Source of the DNA: Epinephelus fuscoguttatus
Lineage: Eukaryota; Chordata; Actinopteri; Perciformes; Serranidae
Reading direction: 5' to 3'
Assembly: GCF_011397635.1 (NCBI RefSeq)
Contig: NC_064770.1
Span: 24,659,603 to 24,723,602 of the forward strand
Length of the DNA stretch: 64,000 nt
Positions 10,775-32,106 of this stretch are shown piece by piece (the stretch's first letter is position 1; every line of letters begins with the position of its first letter). The translations under genes were made by a program, and so were the position numbers. The notes beneath the pieces are model-generated. The model did no database searches. It was given only the letters and a program-made list of their open reading frames with translations, and had not been told where the DNA came from.

Positions 10775-12316
10775 TTTATTGGCTTTTTCAAAAAGTGACA
10801 ATAGCTTTTTATCCATAAAACTAAAGAGTCACAACATTGGCTTGAATTAAAGCACAGCTTGATGTCTGAATACAATACAGATGAGCAACATGTACTTAAC
10901 CCCTGATCTAGTAGTTCAAATACATTTCGTAAATAGGCAAAAAATATAACTGTTGCGATTTCTAATCTTAGTTTTCAGTATATGTTGCACATACATGCTA
11001 TCAGCATTAATTACAAAAAGCTAGGCTTGTAGGGAAGATTAAGGTAGCGTTAACTGTAGAGGTAATAAAACAAAAGGATATTCATAGTGTTAGTTTGACA
11101 ATACAGTGAGTGAAGTGTAACTTCTGTGAAGAAAGATACAAAACAGTCAAATCACATGATTATAACAAAAAGATGAGTACACTGTATACTACACCATAAC
11201 CGACAGTAGCTTTGTTACTGTTATTAGCAGGCTTTGATGCTCTTCTTAGTGACATTGCTTAGCCAGTAGTGATGCTATTAAGAATCAAAATGTGCTGCAC
11301 AAAAGGTTTCGGATAAATGCCCACAGAGCATTAAAGGTGCTCTTGTTCCCGCCACCAAAACACCTAAACCGTTCTAATCCAATAGCTAATAAAGTTCTCA
11401 GCGTTGCACTCCTGGGCAGCTACACAGTTGAGAGACACGAGGGAAATATTGCGAAGAGGAAAAAGGAAAAATACCATAAACTTGACCGGTCCGATTGGAG
11501 TCAAACACATAAAATACTGGATCATTTAGATTTGTCAGGGTTTAATAGCACAGTTGGTGTCAGAGGAGTTTTCAGTACGTCTCAGGCGTCATTTAATCCA
11601 TGAGCATGAATTAACATGATTTGTGTGCTAGGACTGAAAACTGACTGGTAAAGAGATTTATGGTGCACAACAGTAATCTGAGGCGAAAAGAACTTCACAG
11701 GTGGTTACTTCAAGTTCCTCGGTGACAGTGCGATGACTGCCGTCGCAAAGTGAAAATGAACAAAATGCCATCGATCATGGAGCTGAACAAACAGCAGCAC
11801 ACGACAGCAAATGGTCAGCTGTATGTTGAAGGTTTCGAAGGTTCGAGACAACAGAACAAAAGGTTTTCTTTTTAAAATACAGCACGTCTGCAGGATGTAT
11901 TTGGCAATATTTCTTTCACTCAAAACAAACAACCAAGACTGTAAACAAAAAAAGGTCGACAACCAGTGGAAGAACAAATTGAAAACATTCCACGGTCCAT
12001 TTTTTTTTTTTTTTTTTTACAAAACATCCAATCCATTTTAGAAGGCCTCAAGAATTTCATAGTCTTGTCTATACAGTATATGTTGTTGGGAAAAGAACTA
12101 GGGTCTATAATCTTCCAACCCTTTCTCCTAAATCTGACACTATGTCAAATTTGTCATGGAAACGGTTGGTAGAACTGCTGTAGCTACACTTATGGAAGGA
12201 AAGAATCTGAAGTACATGGTTTCTGTGTGTATACTGGTGTGTTTCTCCTGTGTCTTTAGCCACCCCCTCACCACTAGCGGCCATGTTCCCCTGTAACCGT
12301 TCCAGTGGAGGAAGTC
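10775..12316 (-). other. rac1: Presumed rac1 3' UTR with poly(A) signal
   Basis: No other gene lies between the rac1 stop (12317) and an AATAAA on the minus strand at 10775-10780. A 3' UTR of about 1.5 kb is normal for vertebrate Rac1. A poly-T run (plus strand) sits at 12000-12018. Boundaries are inferred; intermediate poly(A) sites are possible. Confidence 0.5.
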
Positions 12317-19225
<6,909 letters not shown>

Positions 19226-19520
19226 TGCGCCGCAGCTAGAGGAATGCTAAGTTAGCCCGGGAGCCAGCTAACGTTAGCTCACAAGTCTCTTTTCCTTTGT
19301 CCGGAGTTGATCGCCGCTGAAATGTCCCAACAGCGCTTCGCTAACGGCTTTCGGTGGTGCTGCGGAGCTCGTGGGGTGTGGAACAGCTCGTGGGGGGAAC
19401 TTACGGTAACTTATTTAGCACTTTAGAACAAGTTTACTCAGAAATTCCCTCGCAACATTCCCATGCTTTCGTGGGCTGATCGGGAAGCTATGAAGCAAAA
19501 CAGCGGCCACCACCCCTGAG
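19226..19520 (-). promoter_or_regulatory. rac1: rac1 promoter and 5' UTR region
   Basis: The stretch upstream of the rac1 ATG is locally richer in G+C and CpG than its AT-rich surroundings and has no clear TATA box. It therefore looks like a CpG-type housekeeping promoter. The start site is not determined. Confidence 0.4.
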
Positions 19521-19930
19521 GAAAAAAAAAACTGAAGTTAGCCACCGCCACCAGATGGTGCATCCGGTGCGCCGGGATGACACGCCCACAGAAACCACAC
19601 CGTCCTCGAAACAGGAAGCTGGTAATCCAGGTTGAAAAGTCAGAGAATATAAGCAGGAAAAATGCGTTGGAGTTGTGGTTTTTTTTCTAGAAGGAAATTT
19701 TTACTCGGCGGATTAAAGAAATAAAACAAAATAAGAATCAAGACGGACTATTAAGCGTGTGGCACGGATTGAGGAAATGACGTCATACCGTTCCCTAACA
19801 TTGGGAATTTTTCCTGAATTCTGGCTTTCAGGCTGTGCACTTTGCCCTAAAAACAATTCAGTTCCTCATTGTAGAACAGGCTGAGACACATTTCAGTCCC
19901 ATAAATGAAGCCTGCTGGGCAGCACTTACA

Positions 19931-20048
19931 CTCACCGGCCACTTTATTAGGTACACCTCGCTAGCACCAGGTTGGACCCCCCTTTGCCCTCAGAACTGCC
20001 TTAATTCCAACAAGGTGCTGGGAACATTCCTCGGAGATTTTGGTCAAA
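19931..20048 (-). mobile_element. Tc1/mariner-like remnant
   Basis: The terminal string 'ccggccactttattaggtac' and following bases match the end of a widespread vertebrate Tc1-like element in reverse orientation. On the minus strand the bases correspond to the transposase C-terminus ('..CFQHLVGIKAVLRAKGG'-like, now broken). Only about 120 bp remain. Confidence 0.7.
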
Positions 20049-20519
20049 AATAAATAAATGAATACATTTATAATAATAATAATAATAATAATAGAGTGAA
20101 AGGTCCATAACATACCACACAAAGAAACAGATCATCACCTATGTACAAAATACCATATAATATAATATATATTTATACATATAGTATTTATTTATTTATG
20201 TAGTATTTATATAGCATTTTTTATTCATGATTTTTTTCCACCTGGTAAAAACATGTATCTCTATAAAGTGTTACAAAAGATGTCTGAAAAAAACAATTAA
20301 CTGCTGTTTTGTAACGGGGTTTCCTCCTCTTGTATTATTGTCCATGTTTTGATTAGGTTTACTCATTGCGATGCATTTTTACTAGTGCTCAAAGGTCAAC
20401 ACAGTATAAACTAATATCCCCTCATGCACACACACGCATGCCAAATTACACTAATTACACAACATCGACTTACACATCATATACTCACATTTTCTGCTCT
20501 TAAATAGATACTATTATTG

Positions 20520-20780
20520 CTGTTAAGTTAAGAGTTAAGGGTAAGAAACTGTTCTTGAGCATGTTTGTCCAGCTTTTGAAGCACCTGAAACACCTCCCAG
20601 AGGGCAGCAGGTTAAACAGGTGGTGTCCAGGGTGAGAATGGTCTCTGATGATTTTCATTGCTCTGCAGAGGCACCATGGGCTGGAGATATGTTTGAGGGA
20701 GGGCAGTGATAATTTTGTTTTTTTAGCTGTTTTTAAGACCCTCTGCAGAGCACTTATAGTTTACTTCCATGTCTATACTA
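20520..20780. repeat. Probable decayed retroelement fragment
   Basis: The block around 'cctcccagagggcagcaggt' and 'ggtggtgtccagggtgagaatgg' recalls a fish interspersed repeat I have seen in other genomes. I cannot name the family with confidence. Confidence 0.35.
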
Positions 20781-20879
20781 ACATGGAAGGTTCCAAACCC
20801 ATCTTCCCCTTGGCAACAAAGAGGATTGATAAGCATAGTTCAAGGTGGGTACCCAAGATTAGTGTCACCAATTCAGTAT

Positions 20880-22048
20880 CTTACCAATTGTCTCCACTTC
20901 TGTTCCTGAGATATGATGTTGATTGATGGCTAAAAAAGTTTTTTGGCAGAACATTATGATGTCACAGTGTAGTTGACCTTTGAGCTTTTGGATATAAAAC
21001 ATCATGAATTCATCATTATATCCTCAAGTTTTGTCATATTTAGCGTATGAATTCTTGAGTTGTGGCCAAAAACTAGTTTTGTGACATTACAGTGAAATTG
21101 ACTTTTGATCACCAAATTCTAATCCATACATTCTTGAGTCCAAGTGGACATTTGTGACAACTTTGAGGAAGCTCCTCAAGCATGGGGCATTTGTGGCTTA
21201 CTGAATAGAGGAGGCGCCCCATATACAAGGCTGTGGCCACAGCGGCCTTGGTTCAACCCCAGCCTGTGGCCCCTTGCTGCATGTCACTCCCCCTCTCTCT
21301 CCCTCCTTTGCTTGACTGTCCTATTGATTAAAGGCAAAATGCCCCAAAAAATATCTTTAAAAAAAAAAAAAAGAAACTCCTCAAGCATTTCCTGAGATAT
21401 TGCGTTAACAACTATGAGTTGGATGCAAAGTCACAATGAGCTTGACCTTTGACCAACAAAATTCTAATACTAAATTCATTATCAAGTCTGAGTGAATGTT
21501 TGTGTCAAATTTGAAGAAATTCCCTCAAGGTGTTCTTATGATTTGACTTTCACAGGAATGAGACAGATTTAAGGTCACAGTGACTTTGACCTTTGACCAC
21601 CAAATTATTATCATTTAATCGTTAAGTCTAAGTGGACATTTGTGTCAAATTTAAAGAATTCCCTCAAGGTGTTCTTGAGATATTACTTTCACTGGAATGT
21701 GATGGACAAGGCCACAGTGACCTTGACCTTTGACCACCAAACTCTAATTAGCTCATTGTTGAGTCTGAGTGAACATTTCCGCCACATTTAAAGAAATCCC
21801 CTCAAGGTGTTCTTGAGATATCACTTTCACAGCAATGAGACCAAGGAGGTCACAGTGACATTGACGTTTGACCTTTGACCACAAAAATCTGCTCAGTTCA
21901 TTTTGTGAGTCCAAGCTGACGTTTGTGCCAAAATTGAAGTCATTCTCTCAAGGTGTTCTTGAGCTATCATGTACACTAGAATGGGACAGATGGATGGACA
22001 GACACCATCCAAAAATAATGCCTCCGGCCACGCTGGCGTGGAGGCATG
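20880..22048. repeat. Tandem array, ~142-bp period, with DR1 nuclear-receptor motifs and end hairpin
   Basis: At least six diverged units. The markers are 'ctcaaggtgttcttgag' (around 21533, 21662, 21801, 21949) and 'tgacctttgacc' at 21443, 21587, 21724 and 21869 (spacings 144, 137, 145). Degenerate units precede these near 20974 and 21099. The array ends in a hairpin at 22018-22047: atgcct/aggcat and ccacgc/gcgtgg stems, a 4-nt bulge and a 2-nt loop. A SINE interrupts it at 21184-21376. The whole resembles a known teleost repeat whose end carries 'atgcctccggccacg'. Confidence 0.75.
21184..21376 (+). mobile_element. tRNA-derived SINE with perfect 12-bp target duplication
   Basis: The duplication ctcctcaagcat is perfect at 21172-21183 and 21377-21388. 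The head carries an A-box-like 'tggcttactgaatagag' and a B-box 'ggttcaacccc'; the body has 'gcatgtcactccccctctct' and a short A-rich tail. The perfect duplication means a fairly recent insertion into the tandem array. Confidence 0.85.
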
Positions 22049-22420
22049 AAAAATACAGTATGCATATAATATATTATTTTAGATGATTTTTATGTAGTTG
22101 TTTTTACGTGTAACTAATTTTAATACTCGTTAGTTATGACCAGTTTTGTTTATTTGTTTATGTGTTATATACTTACGTATTTGTTTGATAGTAAAATTAA
22201 AAAATCTGCCAGGGAGTCTGTGCTCGGGGCAAAGCGTGCACCTGTACACTTCAGACTTCCGTGTGTCACACCGCTATGTGTCCTCCCGTTGACCATAACA
22301 GGAGTCGGTAGAGAAGCTGTCGGGGTGGAGCAACCCTGCCAACACAACCAGGCAAATTAAAAATGGAGCTCGGTATCAGTCAGCGATAGAAATATGAAGT
22401 GTCATCCATCAGTCAGCACT
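22049..22420. other. Intergenic, upstream of the SMIM10-like gene
   Basis: AT-rich, then more CpG-containing toward 22450, which probably forms part of the promoter. No exon or repeat recognised. Confidence 0.35.
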
Positions 22421-22461
22421 TTGCTCGTGACTTCACCTCACTACCTGACGCAGTAACCTGA

Positions 22462-24484
<2,023 letters not shown>

Positions 24485-25385
24485 ATCTTCAACGCCTGTC
24501 TTTGGGCTTAAATCACCAAACTGTGGGCAGCAGCCTGACACTGCACAGCAATGTGGAGGAAGAGGACATTTCATTCTGTGTGATGATGCAACAAAGTGAC
24601 ACGGCTGGTTGTCGCGGTCAGCCCGTGTCACACGAGCCCAGTGCCTTCGCAGGGGAAGGACGACAGTGAAGTATGCAAAAAAATGAGCCGGGGTGAGCGG
24701 TGATGTGCGAGGGTGAGGCAGAAACAATGCTCAACCCTGTTAACTCGCCACCCGAGATCCAGGAGCTGCTCGTCCTACCCGTGGAGATTGTGTCGGAATA
24801 CGGGTGGATTTTGACACTGCCTTTTCTCTCTGCATAACGAGGACTTTTGGCGTGGATTTGAAAATGGATGATTGTTACTGTGGTACTTTGTAGCTACTCC
24901 TCATTGTCTGACATGTATGTTTATTAGGTGCTCAGTGTCAACATCTCACTTTGATTTAAAAAGTAAATATCTACACCGCATGACACATGACACAGACAGC
25001 ATGTTTTTTGTCCTCTGTAGCTCAGAGGCGTTGTTTGGAGTTAGCCGTATAAGCGGTACCCGGTCATTCAGCAGAGGTTTATTGTAGGAGAACAGCACAG
25101 CTGCTACTACTGGAAATTTACAGTCTGTTATTAAGTGCAATCTCAAAGGGAATCACTGCATGTCTTCTTTGTGTTCGCACACGCCTCGTCACACTCGTGT
25201 TTCTGCATATCGGTGGCACTGCAAAGGAGGTAGTGGAAAAAATGTTACCCACACTTTTTTTTTTTTAGCTGCATTTTATTTTTATTTCTGTGAAAAATGT
25301 GCGTGTCGGGGTTTGAAGTCGAAGTATTGAGAGTAAGGATGATTGAATTTGGGAAGTAATAAATTAATGAAATCACAGTTCTCGG
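24485..25385 (+). other. 3' UTR of the SMIM10-like gene
   Basis: From the stop codon to an AATAAA at 25358-25363, with no other coding signal. The extent is inferred from that hexamer. Confidence 0.5.
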
Positions 25386-25780
25386 CTGTTTCTGTCATTC
25401 TAATAACCTGTCATCTATTTTCTACATTTACTAAACTGAAAACTACTACACTGGACATTTAAATTTAAATTATATATTGTGTGTATAACAGGAGATAACA
25501 GTAAATGAGGAAAAGAAGGAAGCACAGGGGAGGGATGATTGTCACATTCTGGTATTTATATGTTGTTCAAAGACATATTATGGACAATGTTCTGCATGTA
25601 ATAATGGTAAAACAATATGTTAATGAAAATATGCATTGCAGGATTGATAACAAAGCAACAGAGGAGCATTTCAGTATATACCTTGGCACCAAAGGTACTT
25701 TAAACACACTTTAAAATATGCCATAATATATGATATTAGCTAGGATAAACTAGCTTGTCTAGTGTCTAGGATAAACTAGC
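25385..25780. other. Intergenic, includes a short duplicated segment
   Basis: Plain AT-rich DNA. A ~28-bp segment ('ctaggataaactagct') occurs twice in tandem around 25740-25790, at the edge of the next repeat. Confidence 0.4.
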
Positions 25781-25785
25781 TGGTC

Positions 25786-27108
25786 TAGTGTGTAGGATTT
25801 AGTGGCATCTAGCAGCTGAGGTTGCAACATTGCAACCAATTGAAACTTCTCCAGCTGGAGCAGCCACGTGACTCACTCACCAGCTACATGACTCGCCAAC
25901 CATACCTCGACATCAGGTTACGAGCAGCCTCCTTCTCCCTGTAGTTCAGAAGCAAATGAATTAAGAAGATGCTAGGTAAGTATTTAGTTAGCTATGAAGT
26001 GTTACGTTAAAGGCACAGACACACCAAACTGTCTTGGCCGAAAGGTTGCACATGAACACAATGCAATGACCACAACCTACAGCCAACCAACACGTACGTT
26101 TTGCACCTGTGCACCAGCAGATAGTGACAGTCTGTATTTGTCATTCAAAAAGGGAAACTGGAAGACTGTCTCGACAATAGTTAGCCAGTTAGCACAGTAA
26201 CAATACAATCAAATGTTGAAAGAACAGAGTGTATGTACCGTGCGCCAGTGAACAATAAAGAGCTCAATGGCTAAAGAGGGATGATAATCTTAGTGTAACA
26301 AGTTTGTTTTGGTCTCACTCTGTCTTGACTTTAGCTGTTTGTTTACTTTCCTCACTTCTGTTTCTCCTCTCATGCACTGAGCTGAACTGCCAATCAGAGT
26401 GATTTCATCCACCGATGGGCTCCACCCTTGCCTAATTAACATTAATTGGCCAAAAACAGGCCAACAGGGGCTGACGTGGGCCAACGACAGGGCACACACC
26501 ACAACAACTTAGGCGACGGACACTCACTGGCCGTTGGCTTGGTGTGTCAGGGCCTTAAAAGAGAGGCAGTTAAGGTTTGTTTAAGGGTAACATCTTGTCC
26601 CTTATAATGTGAATCCAGTCTGCATGTATAATGAACCAAAAAAGTAGTTGTTAAAATAGACTATTGCTACATTTGGCCCCATATTTATTCACAACAATGT
26701 CGCACTGTAGCAGGTTAGTGGGTTTGTCTTGTCCTGGTGGTTTGCGCAGTTTGTAGTGGTGTGTTGTGTACACTGCAAATGGGATCTGTCTGCAGCTATA
26801 CATGTCTCACCTCTCTGAGTGCTAAGCATGTAGGAGAACTACAGTGGTCAGCATGAAAATGCAAATGGCCCTATCTTGAGTCAGTGTGTGCTATGTCCAT
26901 TCTGGGCTACTGTAGAAACAACATGGCGGACTCCGTGAAAAAGGACCTCCTTCGTTTGTAGGTGTAAACGGCTCATTCTAAGGTAATGAAAACACACAGT
27001 TCTTAGTTTCAGGTGATTATATACCATTGAAAACACAGTTAAAACTGAATAAAATTAAATATTATATTCAATTTTGGCCAATATATCCTTCCCTAAATCC
27101 CACACTGG
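25786..27108. mobile_element. Teleost MITE ('gtgtaggatttagtggcatct' type), interrupted
   Basis: The left terminus around 'agtgtgtaggatttagtgg' mirrors the right terminus 'ccctaaatcccacactgg'. Internal blocks such as 'gggctactgtagaaacaaca' and 'ggctcattctaaggtaatg' are typical of this fish family. It is split by another MITE at 26011-26554. Confidence 0.6.
26007..26558. mobile_element. TTAA-bounded MITE nested in another repeat
   Basis: TTAA at 26007-26010 and 26555-26558. Left end AGGCACAGACACACCAAAC; right end, reverse-complemented, GGCCCTGACACACCAAGCC. Subterminal GGCCAACG/CGTTGGC strings recur. A partial relative lies at 30120-30320. Confidence 0.6.
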
Positions 27109-29117
27109 AACTTTAAATAGAACAAAAGAGGGAAGATGTCACCAGTTTCCACACTACACACTCAGGGTAACAAATTAAAACGTTCAGTTCTTCATATTGT
27201 AGCATTCCATGCATGAGACTTTAGCTTCAAATTGTGTTTTTTTTTTTCTTTATTTCCGCAAACCGAGCCATATTTCAGTCGAGACAACGATGCCAGTATC
27301 ATGATCAGTGCAGTTCATTTACATTGCTGGTGTTCTACGTATATCAATAAACTCAACATATAGAGCATGAAAAACCCACTTTATGCTCAAAAGGAATATT
27401 AATAAACAGCATATTATAAGATCAAAATAATCACATCTTTACAAATCTTGTAAAACAATGAAACATGCCCTTACATATATGGAATAAGAGTTCCTTGAGA
27501 CTGCATATAAAACAAATACCAGAAATACAGAAGTCATCATCCAGTTATACTGAAGCAGTTATACATTTTCAGTGTCTGACTTGTAACACAAACTTTCCTC
27601 CAATCCTCCAATACTTCCAAGCTTCACTATAAGATTGCCAGATTGAAGCTAGCTAAACGAAAAAAAAAGTGTCTCTTTAAGGTGTGTAACTGCCTTAATT
27701 TTCCTAATTGTAACCCCCTGACCTTTGGGGATTGTGTCCCCTCATCCACACTGATAATACATAGCTGTGACATGTCTATGATTTTTAAATTTCATTTCAT
27801 CAGACATGGAAAACAAATCAGAACATTCTGCAGACAATTTAATGAAACATTTTTTTAATGAGATATCTTTTTATAGCATGGTGTTGCAGTACCAGATCTG
27901 TCCACACGGGGGAAGCAGCCTGTCACCTGTCGACCTCCCTGCATGTTGAAAACGGACGTCACGAGCTGTCAGCCCCTGTGAAGAGGATAGCAGCTGATAG
28001 AAAGGGAAACACGCAGGTGTTGAAGCTGTAACATATCTATCTATTTATCCATCACCACACCAGTGAAAGCACAATTTGTACTGCTGTGCGGCTGATTGTT
28101 AAGATTTATAATATCAGTTTTACTCAAAATGTGTCATTCAGAAGTGTAGAAAGGAAGTGTAAACTTGCACTATGAGGTGTAATTGGTTTTTCTGTCTTTG
28201 ATCTACATCAATTAAACAATCCTCTGTGATCCATCTTTATTTAAATGAAGAGCAACCACTGAAATAAAGGAGTCTTGGCCAGCAGAGTCATTTGGTACCT
28301 CCCTTCAATGTGCACTTCTTTCAAGTAGATTTTCAAACTGCTGACACCCTCGCTCGGCGCAAAATGTCCCCAGCAAACTTATCCCAACCAGCCGCTCTGA
28401 TGCCAGGCTGCAGAGTAAAACCATCAGGGGGTTGCCAAGGCAACTGTGTTCCTCCATGTGACAGACAAACCTTCCTGCCCCCCCACCCCACCCACTTTTT
28501 CTGGGAAAAAAAGAGGATTTATTTCTCTGGGATTTGCCAGAGGAAAATATTTTAATAGGGTTATCATAGAGGACTGGCAGAAAGAGAGAGCGAGATCTAT
28601 AGATGAAGGATAAGTCGGGTTATCACTCTGTTTTTGCCAACCACCATTTGTACCCTCGGAAAAAAAGGGGTTGTGGAATAAAGATTAGAGAGTTTTAGCC
28701 TTTGGCATCTGCGGCAGCTCACATGTGTTTTATTTGAGTGAGTGTGAAAGAGTGATAATGCTGCGAATGGAAATGGCAGGGATTCAATTAAAGCTGCAAT
28801 GCAGTATTTTTTTAATTCCATACACATTATTCATAAACTTTAAACAATTGGGATCTTGAGAGCCTTTGAGCTTTTCATTTTGTTTCTCAGTAACTTAAGT
28901 GGTGTTATGTTTATCCAGGTTTCATTACGAACCAGTCATGAGGGGGCCGATGAGTTCTTACTGGTTTAATGTTGTCTTTATGCTCAATGTAATTAAGAGA
29001 AGTCTCCTCTTTTGTTTTAGAGATGGTGTCTGGTAGCCTGCATGAACTTTATAAGCCTATCGAGAGCTTGTGTTTTTGGAGTCCAAGCATCAGTTATGTT
29101 ATTCCCTCTCTGCCAAA
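27109..29117. other. Intergenic, nothing recognised
   Basis: Mostly AT-rich with spurious short frames. No supported exon, RNA gene or nameable repeat. Confidence 0.4.
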
Positions 29118-29834
29118 AAGGAATGGTTTGACATTTTTGCTTATTCGCTTAAGTGCCAAGAGTTAGATGCGAAGATGGATACCACTCTCTGGTGTGTATG
29201 GCGAATATATAGCTGGAGCTAGCAGCTGGTTAGCTTAGCTTAGCATAAAGACTGGAAACAGCTGGACCTCTTGTTATATTTTGGGGTTAATATGCTGTAC
29301 GACACTTTGGATTTGGTCAAATTAAGCAACCAAGATATGACATGTTGATTAGTGAACTCTTCAGGTGCCTTCATGGAGCTGGATTTTGCAGCCTGGTCTC
29401 ACAGAAATGCATGAAATGACCACAACTTCTTAACACCACATTATATGGTGGTGTCACATGTTGTGTTATGATTAAGTGTCAGGAGCTGAATGTAGGAAGT
29501 ATGAGAAAATGGTCAAAATCTCATGTCGAGGAGAAATAGGCTCTGTGACGTGCCCCCACCCTGTGCTGTGGTGTTTAGAGATTGTGGTCATTTTGTGTGT
29601 TTCTGTGGTATCACACTGGGATTTGTTACATTTGGGTCGAGCCAAGCGAGCTGTTTTCCTGTTTCCAGTCTTTATGCTAAATTAAACTAACCAGCTGCAG
29701 ACTCCAGCTACATATGTATGCTGTACAAACACAAGACTTAAAGGCTGTCAATCTTTTTTTAAATATATATAACCCTCGGCAGCAGAAGTAAGTATAAGTG
29801 TATTTCTCCAAATGTCAACATTTCCTTTAAATTA
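29118..29834. mobile_element. Teleost MITE ('tagcttagcttagcataaagact' type)
   Basis: Contains the marker 'gcttagcataaagactgg' and, inverted, 'ccagtctttatgctaaatta'. The ends 'aggaatggtttgacattt' and 'aaatgtcaacatttccttt' are inverted. A different element of similar build lies at 44314-44652. Confidence 0.6.
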
Positions 29835-30119
29835 ACGTACTGCTTAGGGATAATAACGTATATCCTGTAGCCTCTGAGGCTACGATCCATACCAGGTGAC
29901 ACTATAAAGAGAAACTTTAATTTTAGTCAGAAATCCTGAACTGCACCTTATAGCAAAGAGGCAGACATTTTCCTTTACAGTATCCTTTGGTCAGCCAATA
30001 CACTATTTCATTTATTTTAGCAAAGAAAACTTTGGTTTGTTTTTTGCTATCGTCCCTGCAAGGTCGAACCAATCACAGTGAAATTCTCCACCATGTATTT
30101 AAACCTTTGGATAATGGCC

Positions 30120-30320
30120 TTTTAGATCAAGGCCCCAACACACAGCTGATGGCTGGCCATTGGTCAAAGACAGGCCGTCGTTGAGTGTCTGTCCATCTAA
30201 TTTTTGTGTTGTGCCCCACATCGTTGGCACTAGTTGGCCCTTGTTGACCTTTTCAACATGATGAATCAGCATCAGAGCGGGCGGAGCACATCAGTGAGTG
30301 AAATCATTCTGATTAGCAGT
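30120..30320. mobile_element. Partial copy of the 26011-26554 MITE family
   Basis: Shares 'aaggcccc.acacac' and 'ggccgtcgttgagtgtctg' terminal-type strings, plus an internal block with 'tgaaatcattctgattagca'. The right terminus is missing. Confidence 0.45.
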
Positions 30321-30329
30321 TTAAATCTG

Positions 30330-30605
30330 TATATCCATCCATCCATTTTCATCCGCCCGGGGCCGGGTCATGGGGGCAGCAGGCCAAGCAAAGCACCCCA
30401 GACGTCCCTCTCCCTAGCAACACTTTCCAGCTCCTCCCGCTGGACCCCAAGGTGTTCCCAGGCCAGATGAGATCTATAATCCCTCCAGTGCGTTCTGGGT
30501 CTGCCCCGGGGCCTCCTACCAGTGGGTTGTGCCCAAAACACCTCCAGTGGGAGGCGCCCAGGAGGCATCCAGTGTAGTGCGTATGACAGCAGGAGATCAT
30601 GGACA
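30330..30605 (-). pseudogene. LINE ORF2 C-terminal fragment
   Basis: A minus-strand frame reads GRRPRGRPRTHWRDYRSHLA then EELESVARERDVWGALLGLL, the conserved tail of a fish non-LTR reverse-transcriptase ORF. The frame shifts between two registers. Family assignment within LINEs is uncertain. Confidence 0.65.
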
Positions 30606-32040
30606 ACGTCGCGCGTAAAGATGACATAGACATAAAGTTTGTTGATTTGGATCGTAATGACTTTTTGACTGTGTTATGCAGTGTTTAAGTGTAGTAGCGG
30701 GAATACGATGAGAACATATAGAAATAGGACATCAAGTCGGAAGTGTACTGTAAAAGATGTAATTTTGGAAGGACTTGGCCATTTTGTTTTTCTTTCTGGA
30801 TTCTCAAGAAACCTCGTTAAACTTTTTCCCTGCCTCGTGTGAGAACTACGACCTCCAGAAGACACCTCACAAACTAAGTGGCCTAGGACCTTTGGTATGT
30901 TGAAACGGCCACTACAAGCTCAGAGCATAAAAAGAGGGCGTGAGATTGAAACAAACTTTTTATGTTAGGTAAGATTATATTTTGAGTCACTGAGCTCTTT
31001 AGCAGAAAAAGTTCGAAACTGTTTGCCTTATTGTTTGCCAGCATGTGGTAAAAATCCTTTGTTCTTTTAACAGTGGGTTGTGTTGTTAATGTGCTAACTG
31101 GCTAACTAGCATCTTAAATCTGTTCGTCTGTCTTCCAGTTTCCAGTAAATCACAATTATTTATTTGGCAATAAACAGCTTTTCTATTGAGACTGAAAGCC
31201 ACTCGTGGGCATTTATAAGTAACACACAGTAACACACCACGTCCATGCGTGGAGAATGGATTAGGGATGCTAAATGTAATCAAACATTAATCCACATGAT
31301 TTTTATCTCCAATGCTTTTAGTCTTTAAACGTGATTTATGCTGATCTCTCTCACCCTCAGTTTGAGGTTTTGCCACTGGAGAGCATTACGGCACATAACC
31401 TCCTCTTTGTGGTTTATTTAAATAGACCCGAGTTACACCTTTGATTTGAATGCCGTCAACCGGGGGACGAGAGGCGTATGCAAAGCGTTAAACGGGATGA
31501 GATCAGGTGCTGAGATGAGCTCGGAGCTGACCTCAAAACTGAATCAAAGGAGTGAGAGTGAGTGGGGGAGGAGAAGAGGAGGAAGCGTAAGAGAGTGAGA
31601 GGGAAATGTGGAGGAGGGAGATTTGTGTATTTGTTGTAGTCATATTGTGGCACTGAAATAGGTCATACAAGCAAAAGAGCATTCAAATATGTGTGCCTAT
31701 TTTAGGAGGTGTTAGTGTGACATTTTTCTGTTTTTGTAATTTCTTTTTTGTAAATTTGCATTCCTGCATTAATGTGTAGGACGAGTGCAGTTTTATTTTG
31801 TGCACAGCATCAAAAATCAGTCTAAATAATTGTTGCGTTTGACTTATTAGCATTATTCTTTATAGTAATTAAGAATAAATGTAGAGAGGTATTAAATAAT
31901 CGGAGTTCTGCTTCTGACGCTTCATGCTTTTATTTGACCCAGCATGTTGCGCTCCTCTGTGCTGTTTACTGCGGTGTCCTGATCACATAATCTCTCTATT
32001 GATAATCACTGAAATGACTTCTTTGGTAACTCATGAGCTT
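30606..32040. other. Intergenic, nothing recognised
   Basis: No supported exon. The segment around 31300-31620 is less repeat-like and could be conserved non-coding DNA, but that cannot be told from one sequence. Confidence 0.35.
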
Positions 32041-32042
32041 GG

Positions 32043-32045
<3 letters not shown>

Positions 32046-32104
<59 letters not shown>
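32046..32104 (+). repeat. (GT)n microsatellite, ~29 units
   Basis: Uninterrupted GT dinucleotide run; a smaller CA-rich patch follows at about 32240-32265. Confidence 0.98.
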
Positions 32105-32106
<2 letters not shown>

